64,000 nt of DNA from NCBI GenBank assembly GCA_964245075.1, contig CAXTLC010000014.1, positions 1 to 64,000 on the forward strand, given 5' to 3'. This DNA is from LMUY01 sp964245075 (GTDB taxonomy: Bacteria > Pseudomonadota > Alphaproteobacteria > Acetobacterales > Acetobacteraceae). Made by a program: the position numbers and the translations under genes. The notes under the pieces are model-generated. The model saw only the letters and a list, made by a program, of their open reading frames with translations. It made no database searches and had not been told where the DNA came from. Every line of letters begins with the position of its first letter. The stretch's first letter is position 1. Positions 56,716-64,000 of the stretch are shown here, one piece after another.

Positions 56716-57923
56716 GTCACGCCCTCGGCGGCCAGGGCGTCGATCTCCTCCTGGCGGTAGCCCGCCTCCTTCAGCAGGGCGGGCGTGTGCTCGCCCACCG
56801 CCGGCGCCGGGGAATGGATCGCGCCGGGGGTGGCGGACAGCAGGGGGGAAACGTGGTGCATGGGCAAGCTGCCAAGCTCCGGGTCCGGGAAGCGCAGCAG
56901 GATGCCGCGTTCGGTGACGTAGGGGTGCTCCGGGATGTCCGCCGCGTCCAGGATCGGGCCGACCGTCACGTCGGCGGCGGCGAAATGGGCCAGCGCCTGT
57001 GCCTGCGTCATCGTGGCGATGAAGGCCGCCACGATCGGGTCCAGCGCGTCGTCGTTGCGCACCCGCGCCTCGTTGGTGGCGAACCGGGGGTCCTCGATCA
57101 GCTCCGGCCGCCCGATGGCGCGGAACAGCCGCTCCGCCACGGCCTGCACGGAGGCCGACAGCGAGACGTAGCGGCCGTCGTTGCAGGCATACACGTTGCG
57201 GGGGCAGCTCAGGGTGGACCGGCTGCCGGACCTGGGTGCAACCTCGCCGGTGACGGCGTGCTGGGCCGCGCTGGGGCCCAGGGCCGCGAAGATGGGGTCG
57301 AACAGCGCCAGGTCGACGACCTGGCCGGCGCCTCCCGGCTGTTCGGCGTGGCGCAGCGCCATCAGGGTGGCCGACGCGCCGGAATAGCCTGCGATCATGT
57401 CCGCCAAGGCGAGGGGGGGCAGCACGGGCGGGCGGTCGGCGAAGCCGTTGGCGGCGGCGAACCCGGACATGCCTTCCACCAGCGTCCCAAAGCCCGGCTT
57501 GTCGCGGAACGGGCCGGTTTGCCCCCAGCCGGAGATGCGCACCACCACCAGGAGGGGGTTGGCGGCCAGCAGCTCGTCCGGCCCGAGGCCCCAGCGCTCC
57601 AGCGTGCCGGGCACGAAGCTTTCCACCAGCACGTGGGCCGAGCGTGCCAGGGTCAGCAGGATATCCCGTCCCTTCGGGCGCCGGAGGTCCAGGGTCAGGC
57701 TCTTCTTGTTGCGGGCGTACACCTTCCAGAACAGGCTGAGGTTGCGGACGCGCCATTGGCGCAGGTCGTCGCCCACGCCAGGCCGCTCGACCTTGACGAC
57801 CTCCGCGCCGAAATCGGCCAGGATGTGCGTCAGCATGTTGCCGGCCACCAGCCGGGACAGGTCCAGCACCCGGACGCCGGTCATCGGGCCGGCAGCCGTC
57901 CGGTGGTACTGCCCTTCACGCAC
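56712..57923 (-). CDS. class III CoA-transferase (CaiB/BaiF family)
   Basis: A 403-residue enzyme moving CoA between carboxylic acids. It shows VRVLDLSRLVAGNMLTHILAD, DLRRPKGRDILLTLA, and PLALADMIAGYSGA with the likely catalytic Asp of the family. It starts at GTG 57923. Divergent from the LysR gene and coupled to the gamma-glutamyltransferase gene; the two could release and then activate an acid. Confidence 0.92.
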   Translation of the reverse strand: MREGQYHRTAAGPMTGVRVLDLSRLVAGNMLTHILADFGAEVVKVERPGVGDDLRQWRVRNLSLFWKVYARNKKSLTLDLRRPKGRDILLTLARSAHVLVESFVPGTLERWGLGPDELLAANPLLVVVRISGWGQTGPFRDKPGFGTLVEGMSGFAAANGFADRPPVLPPLALADMIAGYSGASATLMALRHAEQPGGAGQVVDLALFDPIFAALGPSAAQHAVTGEVAPRSGSRSTLSCPRNVYACNDGRYVSLSASVQAVAERLFRAIGRPELIEDPRFATNEARVRNDDALDPIVAAFIATMTQAQALAHFAAADVTVGPILDAADIPEHPYVTERGILLRFPDPELGSLPMHHVSPLLSATPGAIHSPAPAVGEHTPALLKEAGYRQEEIDALAAEGVT

Positions 57924-57989
57924 CGCATGCCCTCCTCTGCGCCATGCCGACCCTCCGCCGGCCGGTTCCGGGCAGCAAATACAGCTTGG

Positions 57990-58018
57990 CTATGGTAAGC
58001 CATAGGATATGCTTATAG
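57990..58018. promoter_or_regulatory. LysR-type operator candidate in the divergent promoter
   Basis: A perfect dyad CTATGG-TAAG-CCATAG (57990-58005) is followed by GATATGCTTATAG. It lies 20 bp before the lysR start. The pair AGCCATA...TATAG recurs upstream of the first M19 gene (58918-58940), consistent with one regulator acting at both. Confidence 0.55.
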
Positions 58019-58025
58019 CTCCGTC

Positions 58026-58919
58026 ATGACCCTCTCCCAGCTCCGGTACTTCCTCGCGGCGATCCAGGCGGGCAGCATCTCGAAGGCGGCGTTGCAGGTG
58101 CGCGTCGCCCAGCCTGCCCTGTCCCAGCAGCTTGCCTCCCTGGAAGCCGAGTTCGGCCAGGCGCTGTTCGTGCGCCATGCCCGCGGCGTCACGCCCACCG
58201 AGACGGGCCGGCGCCTGCGGGAACGGGCGATCGAGATCCTGCGGCAGGTGGACCTCACGCATGACGAGCTGGCCGTCGATACCGCGTCGCCCGCCGGCGC
58301 GGTGGCGCTGGGCATGGCGACGGCGTTCGACATGGCGTTCTCGGTCGAAGTGCTGACCCGTGCCAAGCAACGCTTCCCGCGCATCCGCCTGCACCTGGTC
58401 GAGAGCATGAGCGGCTACCTGCGCGAATGGACGGAGCGTGGCCGCATCGACCTGTCGGTGATCTACGAGACGCCGCCGGGGCCCAACCTCCACATAGAGG
58501 TGCTGGGAACGGAGGAGTTGTTCCTCATCGCCCCGCCAGCCATGGCGAAGCGGCTTGGCAGGCCGGTCGGCTTCCGCAGCCTGCCGGACCTGCCGCTGGT
58601 GCTGCCGGGCCAGGCGCACGGGTTGCGCGCGCTGCTCGACCGGCGCGCGGCGGAAGCGGGCTTCGCCCTGGCGGTGCCGTTCGAGGTCGACTCGACCTAC
58701 ACCATCAAGGGCCTGGTGGCGGCGGAAGCCGGGTGCAGCATCCTGTCCGCCCACGCGGTCCGGGACGAGGTGAGCGCGGGCACCCTGGCCATCATCCCGA
58801 TCGGCACGCCGGGGATATCGCGGTCCGTGCAGCTCGCAACCGGGCAGGGACGCCGGACCGATCCGTCCGTTGCCGCCGTGGCCGGGATCATCCGGGAGGT
58901 GATCGTCCCCCATTTGTAG
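58026..58919 (+). CDS. LysR family transcriptional regulator
   Basis: A 297-residue regulator with N-terminal helix-turn-helix SISKAALQVRVAQPALSQQL and a Cbl/NAC-like ligand domain (VALGMATAFDM...). It resembles regulators controlling catabolic operons, with effector unknown. It sits between the CoA-transferase/gamma-glutamyltransferase pair (divergent) and the M19/ABC operon (same strand, 76 bp). Confidence 0.94.
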   Translation: MTLSQLRYFLAAIQAGSISKAALQVRVAQPALSQQLASLEAEFGQALFVRHARGVTPTETGRRLRERAIEILRQVDLTHDELAVDTASPAGAVALGMATAFDMAFSVEVLTRAKQRFPRIRLHLVESMSGYLREWTERGRIDLSVIYETPPGPNLHIEVLGTEELFLIAPPAMAKRLGRPVGFRSLPDLPLVLPGQAHGLRALLDRRAAEAGFALAVPFEVDSTYTIKGLVAAEAGCSILSAHAVRDEVSAGTLAIIPIGTPGISRSVQLATGQGRRTDPSVAAVAGIIREVIVPHL

Positions 58920-58940
58920 CCATATCGTTTTTTCCTATAG
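58918..58940. promoter_or_regulatory. second LysR site candidate
   Basis: AGCCATA (58918-58924) and TATAG (58936-58940), repeating the elements upstream of lysR with an 11- rather than 9-base spacing. They lie between the lysR stop and the M19 start. Confidence 0.4.
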
Positions 58941-58995
58941 ATTTGCATTGCAGGGCTTCGTAGCGTGCACGGCGCTGGATCAGTGGAGGCCATGG

Positions 58996-60051
58996 ATGCT
59001 GAAGGGGTTCCCCGCGACCGCAGCCTATGACCGTGTCCGGCAGTCCGCAGACCCCCGTGCGGTGGCGTTGTTCGAGGACGCGCTGGTCTGGGACATGACG
59101 CTGCCCTGGGGGGCGCCCTGGGCCAACTACGACACGGTGATGGCCCGGTTCGCCGGGGCCGGCATGGGGGCGATCACGCTGACGGTGCAGAACCTGCCCG
59201 GCGCCGACATCCGCACCGCAGTCAGCTACGTGGCCAAGGTCCGCGCCGACATCGCGAAGCGCGCCGACGTCATGCGCGTCTGCACCACGGCTGCCGCGAT
59301 CCGGCAGGCCCGTGCGGACGGCGTGCTGGCGCTGGTGCTGCAACACCAGGACGGCACCCCGCTCGGCGGCATGGTCGAGATGGTGGAGGTGTACCACGCG
59401 CTGGGGGTGCGCTGCATGCTGCCGGTGTACAACGGCAAGAACGCGCTCGGCGACGGCTGCGCCGAACGCACGGACGAGGGGCTGACCCGGCTGGGCCAGC
59501 AGGCCGTGCGGGAGATGCTGCGGCTGGGCATCATTGTCGATGCGACGCATGTGGGCGTGCGGTCCAGCCTGGACATGGCCGAGCTGTGCGCCGCCGCCAG
59601 CAAGCCGCTGATGATCACGCACAGCAACATGCACGCCGTTTATCCGCACTACCGCAACGTCACGGACGAGCAGGTGCGCGCCGCCGCGGAGACCGGCGGC
59701 GTGGTCGGCATCAACGGCCTGGGCGAGTTCCTGCCGGACGTGGCCGCGGGCACGGATGCCATGTTCCGGCACCTGGACCACCTCGTCACGCTGGCCGGGC
59801 CGCGCCATGCCGGGTTCGGCCTGGACTTCCTGGACGACGCGCCGCGCTTCTGGGCGTCCGTGCGGGCCGAGGCGTTCCGCTGGCCGCCGCTGCCGTTCGG
59901 CAAGGAGCGGGTGGAAACGGCGTTCGCCGGGCCGGAACAGGCATTGGAGCTGTGCGACGCCATGGTCCGCCACGGCTGGAGCGACGAGACGGTGCGCGGC
60001 GTGCTGGGGGAGAACTTCCTCCGCGCGGCGGAAGCGAGCTGGGGCGCATGA
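58996..60051 (+). CDS. M19 dipeptidase-like protein, copy 1
   Basis: A 351-residue amidohydrolase-fold protein like renal (membrane) dipeptidase. It keeps VDATHVGV, LMITHSNMHAV, HYRNVTDEQ and GFGLDFLDD, which supply the later metal and substrate residues. The usual first metal motif DGHxD is replaced by WDMTLPWG (Asp33, Thr35), and the bridging Glu appears as Gln in LQHQDGTP. Catalysis may therefore differ. The start ATG 58996 is preceded by GGAGG. No signal peptide, so cytoplasmic. The stop overlaps the next ATG as ATGA. Confidence 0.85.
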   Translation: MLKGFPATAAYDRVRQSADPRAVALFEDALVWDMTLPWGAPWANYDTVMARFAGAGMGAITLTVQNLPGADIRTAVSYVAKVRADIAKRADVMRVCTTAAAIRQARADGVLALVLQHQDGTPLGGMVEMVEVYHALGVRCMLPVYNGKNALGDGCAERTDEGLTRLGQQAVREMLRLGIIVDATHVGVRSSLDMAELCAAASKPLMITHSNMHAVYPHYRNVTDEQVRAAAETGGVVGINGLGEFLPDVAAGTDAMFRHLDHLVTLAGPRHAGFGLDFLDDAPRFWASVRAEAFRWPPLPFGKERVETAFAGPEQALELCDAMVRHGWSDETVRGVLGENFLRAAEASWGA

Positions 60052-60063
60052 GCGGCGTGACCG
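60034..60063. repeat. 30-bp sequence repeated on both sides of the assembly gap (left copy)
   Basis: Identical to 60164-60193. It holds the end of the first M19 gene, its stop and the first codons (MSGVT) of the second. Most likely an unmerged contig overlap. Confidence 0.9.
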
Positions 60064-60163
60064 NNNNNNNNNNNNNNNNNNNNNNNNNNNNNNNNNNNNN
60101 NNNNNNNNNNNNNNNNNNNNNNNNNNNNNNNNNNNNNNNNNNNNNNNNNNNNNNNNNNNNNNN
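60064..60163. other. assembly gap of 100 N
   Basis: Exactly 100 undetermined bases, the conventional size for a gap of unknown length. Its flanks are the same 30 bases, so the true gap is probably zero and the two M19 genes overlap by four bases. Confidence 0.95.
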
Positions 60164-60177
60164 GCGAGCTGGGGCGC

Positions 60178-61170
60178 ATGAGCGGCGTGACCGAAACCCG
60201 CGCCCGTGCGCTGACACGGGACGCCCTGGTGTGGGACAACACCCTGCCCTGGGGACCGGACTACGCGGACGGCGGGTCGCTGGCCCGCTTCCATGCGGCC
60301 GGAGTGGACCTGATCAGCTTGTCCGTGATGGGGCCGGAAGCGATGCTGGACGGAACGATCCGCCAGATCGCCCGCGTGCGCGCCGCCATCCAGGCGCAGC
60401 CGGACCGGATGGCCCTGTGCGCCACGGCGGACGACGTTGTCGCCACGAAGGCCGCCGGCAAGCTCGGCCTGGTGTTCAACCTCCAGGAAACCGACATGCT
60501 GGAAGGCAAGCTGGAGCTGGTGCAGGCCTTCTACGACCTGGGCGTCCGGCAAATGCTGCTGGCCTACAACGTCCGCAACCACGTGGGCGACGGCTGTGCC
60601 GAGCGGACCGATGGCGGGCTGTCCCGCTGGGGGCTCGAGGTCGTGGCCGAGATGAACCGCGTCGGCATGCTGGTGGACGGCACGCACACCGGATACCGCA
60701 CCACGATGGACGCGATGGCGGCCTGCACGGCGCCGTTCATCTTCTCCCACAGCAACGCCCACGCGGTGCACGGCCACTACCGCAACATCCGGGACGACCA
60801 GATCAAGGCCTGCGCCGCGACGGGCGGGGTGGTCGGCGTGAACGGCCTGGGCGAGTTCCTGGACGACGACGCCGCATCCACAGCGGCGCTGTTCCGCCAC
60901 CTGGACCACATCGTGCAGCTGGTCGGGCCGCAGCATGCCGGGTTAGGCCTGGACTACGTGCGCGACACCGCGCGGTTCTGGGGCTGGGTGCGCCATAACG
61001 CCCACATGTGGCCCGCCGGACCCAACAGCCGGACGGGGTCCGCCTTCGCCCAGCCGGAACAGGTCGGGGAACTCACGGAAGCGATGCTGCGCGCGGGATA
61101 CGGGGAAGACGCGGTGCGCGGCATCCTGGGCAACAACTGGCTGCGCGTGGCGCGGCAGGCCTGGCGGTGA
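60178..61170 (+). CDS. M19 dipeptidase-like protein, copy 2
   Basis: A 330-residue paralogue of the preceding gene: LVWDNTLPWG at the altered first metal site (Asp20, Thr22), GDGCAERTDGGLSR, VDGTHTGYR, FSHSNAHAVHGHYRN and GLGLDYVRD. The tandem pair may form a heteromer or split substrate range. The start overlaps the stop of copy 1 if the gap is closed, and its stop overlaps the next gene as TGATG. Confidence 0.85.
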   Translation: MSGVTETRARALTRDALVWDNTLPWGPDYADGGSLARFHAAGVDLISLSVMGPEAMLDGTIRQIARVRAAIQAQPDRMALCATADDVVATKAAGKLGLVFNLQETDMLEGKLELVQAFYDLGVRQMLLAYNVRNHVGDGCAERTDGGLSRWGLEVVAEMNRVGMLVDGTHTGYRTTMDAMAACTAPFIFSHSNAHAVHGHYRNIRDDQIKACAATGGVVGVNGLGEFLDDDAASTAALFRHLDHIVQLVGPQHAGLGLDYVRDTARFWGWVRHNAHMWPAGPNSRTGSAFAQPEQVGELTEAMLRAGYGEDAVRGILGNNWLRVARQAWR

Positions 61171-62729
61171 TGCGGGCACCGCTGCTCGCCTTGGCGCTGC
61201 TGGCGCCGGTTGCGGCCCGCGCCCAGGAGGCCGGCCACCTGAGCGTCGGCGTGCGCGCGCCGATCGTCTCGCTGGACCCGGCGCTGTCCGGGCTCGGCCC
61301 CATGCACGGCTATTACGCCAACATCTACGACAGCCTGGTCGGGCTGGACGACCAGTCGCACCTCATCCCGGAGATCGCGCTGAGCTGGCGGCTGGTGGAC
61401 GATCTGACGTGGGAGTTCAAGCTGCGGCCCGGCGTCAAGTGCCATGACGGCACGGCGCTGGACGCGGCTTCCGTCAAATCCAGCCTGGACCGTCTGCCGA
61501 CCGTCCCCAACAGCGACAACCTCACCGCCGGCAAGCTGCGCCTGGTGAAGGAGCTGCAGGTCGTCGACCCGCTCACGGTCCGCATGGTCACGTCCCGCCC
61601 GTATCCCGCCCTGCTCGCGGCGCTGCCGGACTTCCACCTGGTCTGCGCCAGCGTTCCCGTGACGGCCACCACGGCGGAGTTCGATTCCGGCAAGGACGCC
61701 ATCGGGTCCGGTCCCTACCGCAACGTGCGCTGGCAACGCGGCACGGGATGGGAGCTGGAGCGGTTCGACGGCTACTGGGGCGCCAAGCCGGCCTACGCCC
61801 GCGTCACGGTCCGGGAGATCCCGAACGACGCGGCGCGGATGGCCTCGTTGCAGGCTGGCGACATCCAGCTGGCGGACTACATCCCGCCGCTGGACGTGAA
61901 GCGTTTGTCGGGTGCCGCCGGCCTGGGCGTGTTCCAGACCGCGTCCAACCGGTCGATGTTCCTCGGCTTCGACACGCTTCGCGACCAGACTCCCTTCGCC
62001 ACCGACAAGGCGGGCGCCGCCTTGCCCCGCAACCCGTTCAAGGACGAGCGCGTGCGCCGCGCCTTCGCCCTGGCGATCTCGCAGGAGGTGATCGTGAAGC
62101 GGGTGATGGAGGGCCTGGCGCAGCCAACCACCCAAGGCGTGCCGAGCCACATCGCCGGGTACGACGCCGGCCTCCAGCCCACCCCCTACCAGCCGGACGC
62201 GGCGAAGAAGCTGCTGGCCGAGGCCGGCTACCCGGACGGCTTCAAGGTCACCCTGCACTGCCCGAACGACCGCTACGTGAACGATGCCGCGACCTGCCAG
62301 ACGGTCGGCATCCTGCTCGCCCGCATCGGGGTGACGGCCGCGATCGACGCGCAACCGTCCAGCGTTTACTTCCCGCGGCTGCAACGCCTGGAATACTCGT
62401 TCTACCTGCTCGCCTGGGGGAGCAACGGGGGCGACGCGACGTCCTTCCTGCGCGACGTGATGGAAACGCGGGACGCCGGCCGGGGAGTCGGCTCCTGGAA
62501 CATGGGGCTGTCGATGCCGGACGTGGACGGGGCGATCGACGCCGCCACGCTGACCATGGACGAGGCGGCGCGGAACAAGGAGATGGCAGCCGTGATGGGG
62601 CTGCTGATCCAGCGCCAGGCCTACATCCCGCTCGACACGCTGCTGACGATCGCGGCGGCCCGCAAGCCGGTGACGTTTCAGCCGCAGGCGACCGAGGAGA
62701 TGATCCTGTCGGCCGCCGGCCGGGAGTGA
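61170..62729 (+). CDS. peptide-type ABC transporter substrate-binding protein (SBP family 5)
   Basis: A 519-residue binding protein with a short signal peptide (MRAPLLALALLAPVAARAQ). It has WEFKLRPGVKCHDGTALDAASV, IGSGPYRNVRWQRG and DERVRRAFALAISQEVIV. It belongs to the family of dipeptide, glutathione and opine receptors. Translational coupling to the second M19 gene suggests that the ligand is the dipeptidase substrate. Confidence 0.93.
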   Translation: MRAPLLALALLAPVAARAQEAGHLSVGVRAPIVSLDPALSGLGPMHGYYANIYDSLVGLDDQSHLIPEIALSWRLVDDLTWEFKLRPGVKCHDGTALDAASVKSSLDRLPTVPNSDNLTAGKLRLVKELQVVDPLTVRMVTSRPYPALLAALPDFHLVCASVPVTATTAEFDSGKDAIGSGPYRNVRWQRGTGWELERFDGYWGAKPAYARVTVREIPNDAARMASLQAGDIQLADYIPPLDVKRLSGAAGLGVFQTASNRSMFLGFDTLRDQTPFATDKAGAALPRNPFKDERVRRAFALAISQEVIVKRVMEGLAQPTTQGVPSHIAGYDAGLQPTPYQPDAAKKLLAEAGYPDGFKVTLHCPNDRYVNDAATCQTVGILLARIGVTAAIDAQPSSVYFPRLQRLEYSFYLLAWGSNGGDATSFLRDVMETRDAGRGVGSWNMGLSMPDVDGAIDAATLTMDEAARNKEMAAVMGLLIQRQAYIPLDTLLTIAAARKPVTFQPQATEEMILSAAGRE

Positions 62730-62736
62730 GCCGAGC

Positions 62737-63708
62737 GTGGGCGGCCTGATCCTCCGCCGGGCAGGGCAGGGGCTGCTCGTGGTCCTGGCGCTCTCGGTGA
62801 TCGTCTTCGTCGGCCTGTACGCGGTCGGCGACCCGACGGCCATTCTGCTGGACCCGCAATCGACCCCGGGGGACATCGCCCGGTTCCGGGCTGCCATGGG
62901 GCTGGACCAGCCGCTGTGGCGCCAATACCTGCTGTTCCTGTTCCACCTGCTGCAAGGGAACTGGGGGACGTCGTTCGTGTACCACCAGGATGCGATGGAC
63001 GTGATCCTTGAGCGGCTGCCGGCGACGCTCGAACTGGCGCTGACGGCCACGGTGCTGGCCGTGCTGGTCGGCGTGCCGCTGGGCGTCCTGTCGGGGGCCA
63101 CGGCGCCCTCGCGGCTGGACGGGTGGCTGATGACCGGGTCGATCTTCGGGTTCAGCCTGCCGACCTTCTGGGTGGGCCTGGTGCTGATCGTGGTGTTCGC
63201 GGTCGACCTGGGCTGGCTGCCCGCATCCGGGCGGGGCGCGACCGTGACCGTGCTGGGGGTCGGCTTGTCCGTGCTGACGGTGGACGGGCTCCGGCACATC
63301 CTGCTTCCCGCGCTCAACCTGTCGCTGTTCCCGATGGCGCTGGTGCTGCGGTTGGCCCGCTCGGGGGTGCGCGAGGCGATGGGACAGGATTTCGTGCGCT
63401 ACGCCCGCGCCAAGGGTTTGTCGTCCGGCCGCATCCTGTTCGTCCACGTGCTGAAGCGGGTGGCGATCCCGATCGTCACGGTTTCGGGCCTCCAGCTCGG
63501 CAACGTCATCGCCTTTTCCGTGGTGACGGAAAGCGTGTTCGCCTGGCCGGGGACGGGCAAGCTGGTCATCGACAGCATCAACCAGTTGGACCGCCCCGTG
63601 GTGGTCGGCTACCTGGTGATCGTCGCGCTGCTGTTCGTGGCCATCAACCTCCTGGTGGACCTCTGCTACATGGCGCTGGACCCGCGCGCCCGCCTGCGCC
63701 CGGCGTGA
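62737..63708 (+). CDS. DppB/GsiC-type ABC transporter permease
   Basis: A 323-residue permease with six spans, LALSVIVFVGLYAVGDPTAI at the N-terminus and EAA loop YARAKGLSSGRILFVHVLKR. It starts at GTG 62737, seven bases after the binding-protein stop, and is coupled by GTGA to the next permease. Confidence 0.93.
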   Translation: MGGLILRRAGQGLLVVLALSVIVFVGLYAVGDPTAILLDPQSTPGDIARFRAAMGLDQPLWRQYLLFLFHLLQGNWGTSFVYHQDAMDVILERLPATLELALTATVLAVLVGVPLGVLSGATAPSRLDGWLMTGSIFGFSLPTFWVGLVLIVVFAVDLGWLPASGRGATVTVLGVGLSVLTVDGLRHILLPALNLSLFPMALVLRLARSGVREAMGQDFVRYARAKGLSSGRILFVHVLKRVAIPIVTVSGLQLGNVIAFSVVTESVFAWPGTGKLVIDSINQLDRPVVVGYLVIVALLFVAINLLVDLCYMALDPRARLRPA

Positions 63709-64000
63709 GCGCCGCGGCCTCCCGCCCCCCCTTCGGCCTCCTTCGCAGCTACGCTCGGGCTCCGCTGGCCGTCGGGGGCCTGGCCGTCTTGCTGGGAATC
63801 GCCGCGGCGGCCGTGCTCGCCCCGGCCGTGGCGCCGCAGGACCCGTACGACTTGGCGTCGCTCAGCCTGCTCGACGGCAAGCTGCCGCCCCTCAGCCGCG
63901 GGGACGGGGGCGTGCTCTACCTGCTCGGCACCGATGACCAGGCGCGGGACATGCTGTCGGCGATCCTGTACGGCCTGCGGACCAGCCTGCTCGTCGGCTT
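63705..64000 (+). CDS. DppC/GsiD-type ABC transporter permease, N-terminal part
   Basis: Starts at GTG 63705, overlapping the upstream stop, and runs off the right edge after 98 codons. The translation has a membrane span (LAVLLGIAAAAVLAPAVAPQ), then PYDLASLSLLDGKLPP and the family motif GTDDQARDMLSAILYGLRTS. The ATPase genes presumably lie beyond the window. Confidence 0.88.
   Translation, partial: MSAAASRPPFGLLRSYARAPLAVGGLAVLLGIAAAAVLAPAVAPQDPYDLASLSLLDGKLPPLSRGDGGVLYLLGTDDQARDMLSAILYGLRTSLLVG

Noticed and set aside
58928..58933. T6 tract after lysR as an intrinsic terminator
   Set aside because: No GC-rich stem precedes it; the tract sits inside the operator-like element.
60034..60193. 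Direct 30-bp repeats around the N gap as target-site duplication of a mobile element
   Set aside because: Target-site duplications are much shorter, the gap has the standard artificial size of 100, and merging the copies restores gene overlap.

Overview
The window is high-GC, gene-dense DNA from an alphaproteobacterium, most likely of the Rhodospirillales/Acetobacteraceae type. The indicators are the GcrA cell-cycle regulator, the ctaC-ctaD-ctaB-ctaG-ctaE-DUF983-surf1 order, a PmtA-like methyltransferase, and GTGA/ATGA/TGATG stop-start overlaps throughout. The genus cannot be fixed from sequence alone. I saw no rRNA, tRNA, CRISPR array, insertion sequence or phage gene. No stretch over 300 bases lacks a gene; the longest is 43543-43833.

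Left third (1-20.5 kb), mostly housekeeping: the 3' end of dxs, tlyA, selO and a hydroxyproline-epimerase-like gene on the plus strand. A minus-strand aa3 cytochrome oxidase operon follows (ctaC to surf1, ending in an M32 carboxypeptidase), then pmtA, a divergent cold-shock gene, gcrA with a promoter carrying GANTC and DnaA-box-like sites, an acetamidase, tatA and ribF. On the plus strand come a hydratase, an SDR, a DSD1-type PLP enzyme, an acyl-CoA synthetase and two tandem small secreted glycine/histidine-rich proteins.

Middle (20.5-43.5 kb): a 12.5 kb minus-strand run joins a branched-chain-type ABC importer (livK-H-M-G-F) to beta-oxidation genes in the order of the Rhodopseudomonas palustris pimFABCD operon. 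This looks like one uptake-plus-degradation unit for a carboxylic acid. Then come a nitronate-monooxygenase-like gene with chaC, a family 2 glycosyltransferase, an FMO with an SDR, and an oligopeptide-type ABC importer with fused ATPases.

Right third (43.5-64 kb), accessory: two catabolic clusters. The first holds SDR genes, an SCP-x-type thiolase, an acyl-CoA ligase, a MarR regulator, an unrecognised protein built of two similar halves, a two-domain PPC/DUF296 protein and a TRAP transporter. Three copies of a shared motif lie in its intergenic regions. The second is built around a LysR gene: a divergent gamma-glutamyltransferase/CoA-transferase pair on one side, and two M19 dipeptidase paralogues with a peptide-type ABC importer on the other. 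It is cut by a 100-N gap whose flanks carry the same 30 bases.

A family of short GC-rich palindromic repeats sits in intergenic positions across the left two thirds, and once inside a gene, but I found none right of about 42 kb. This suggests the right third has a different history.
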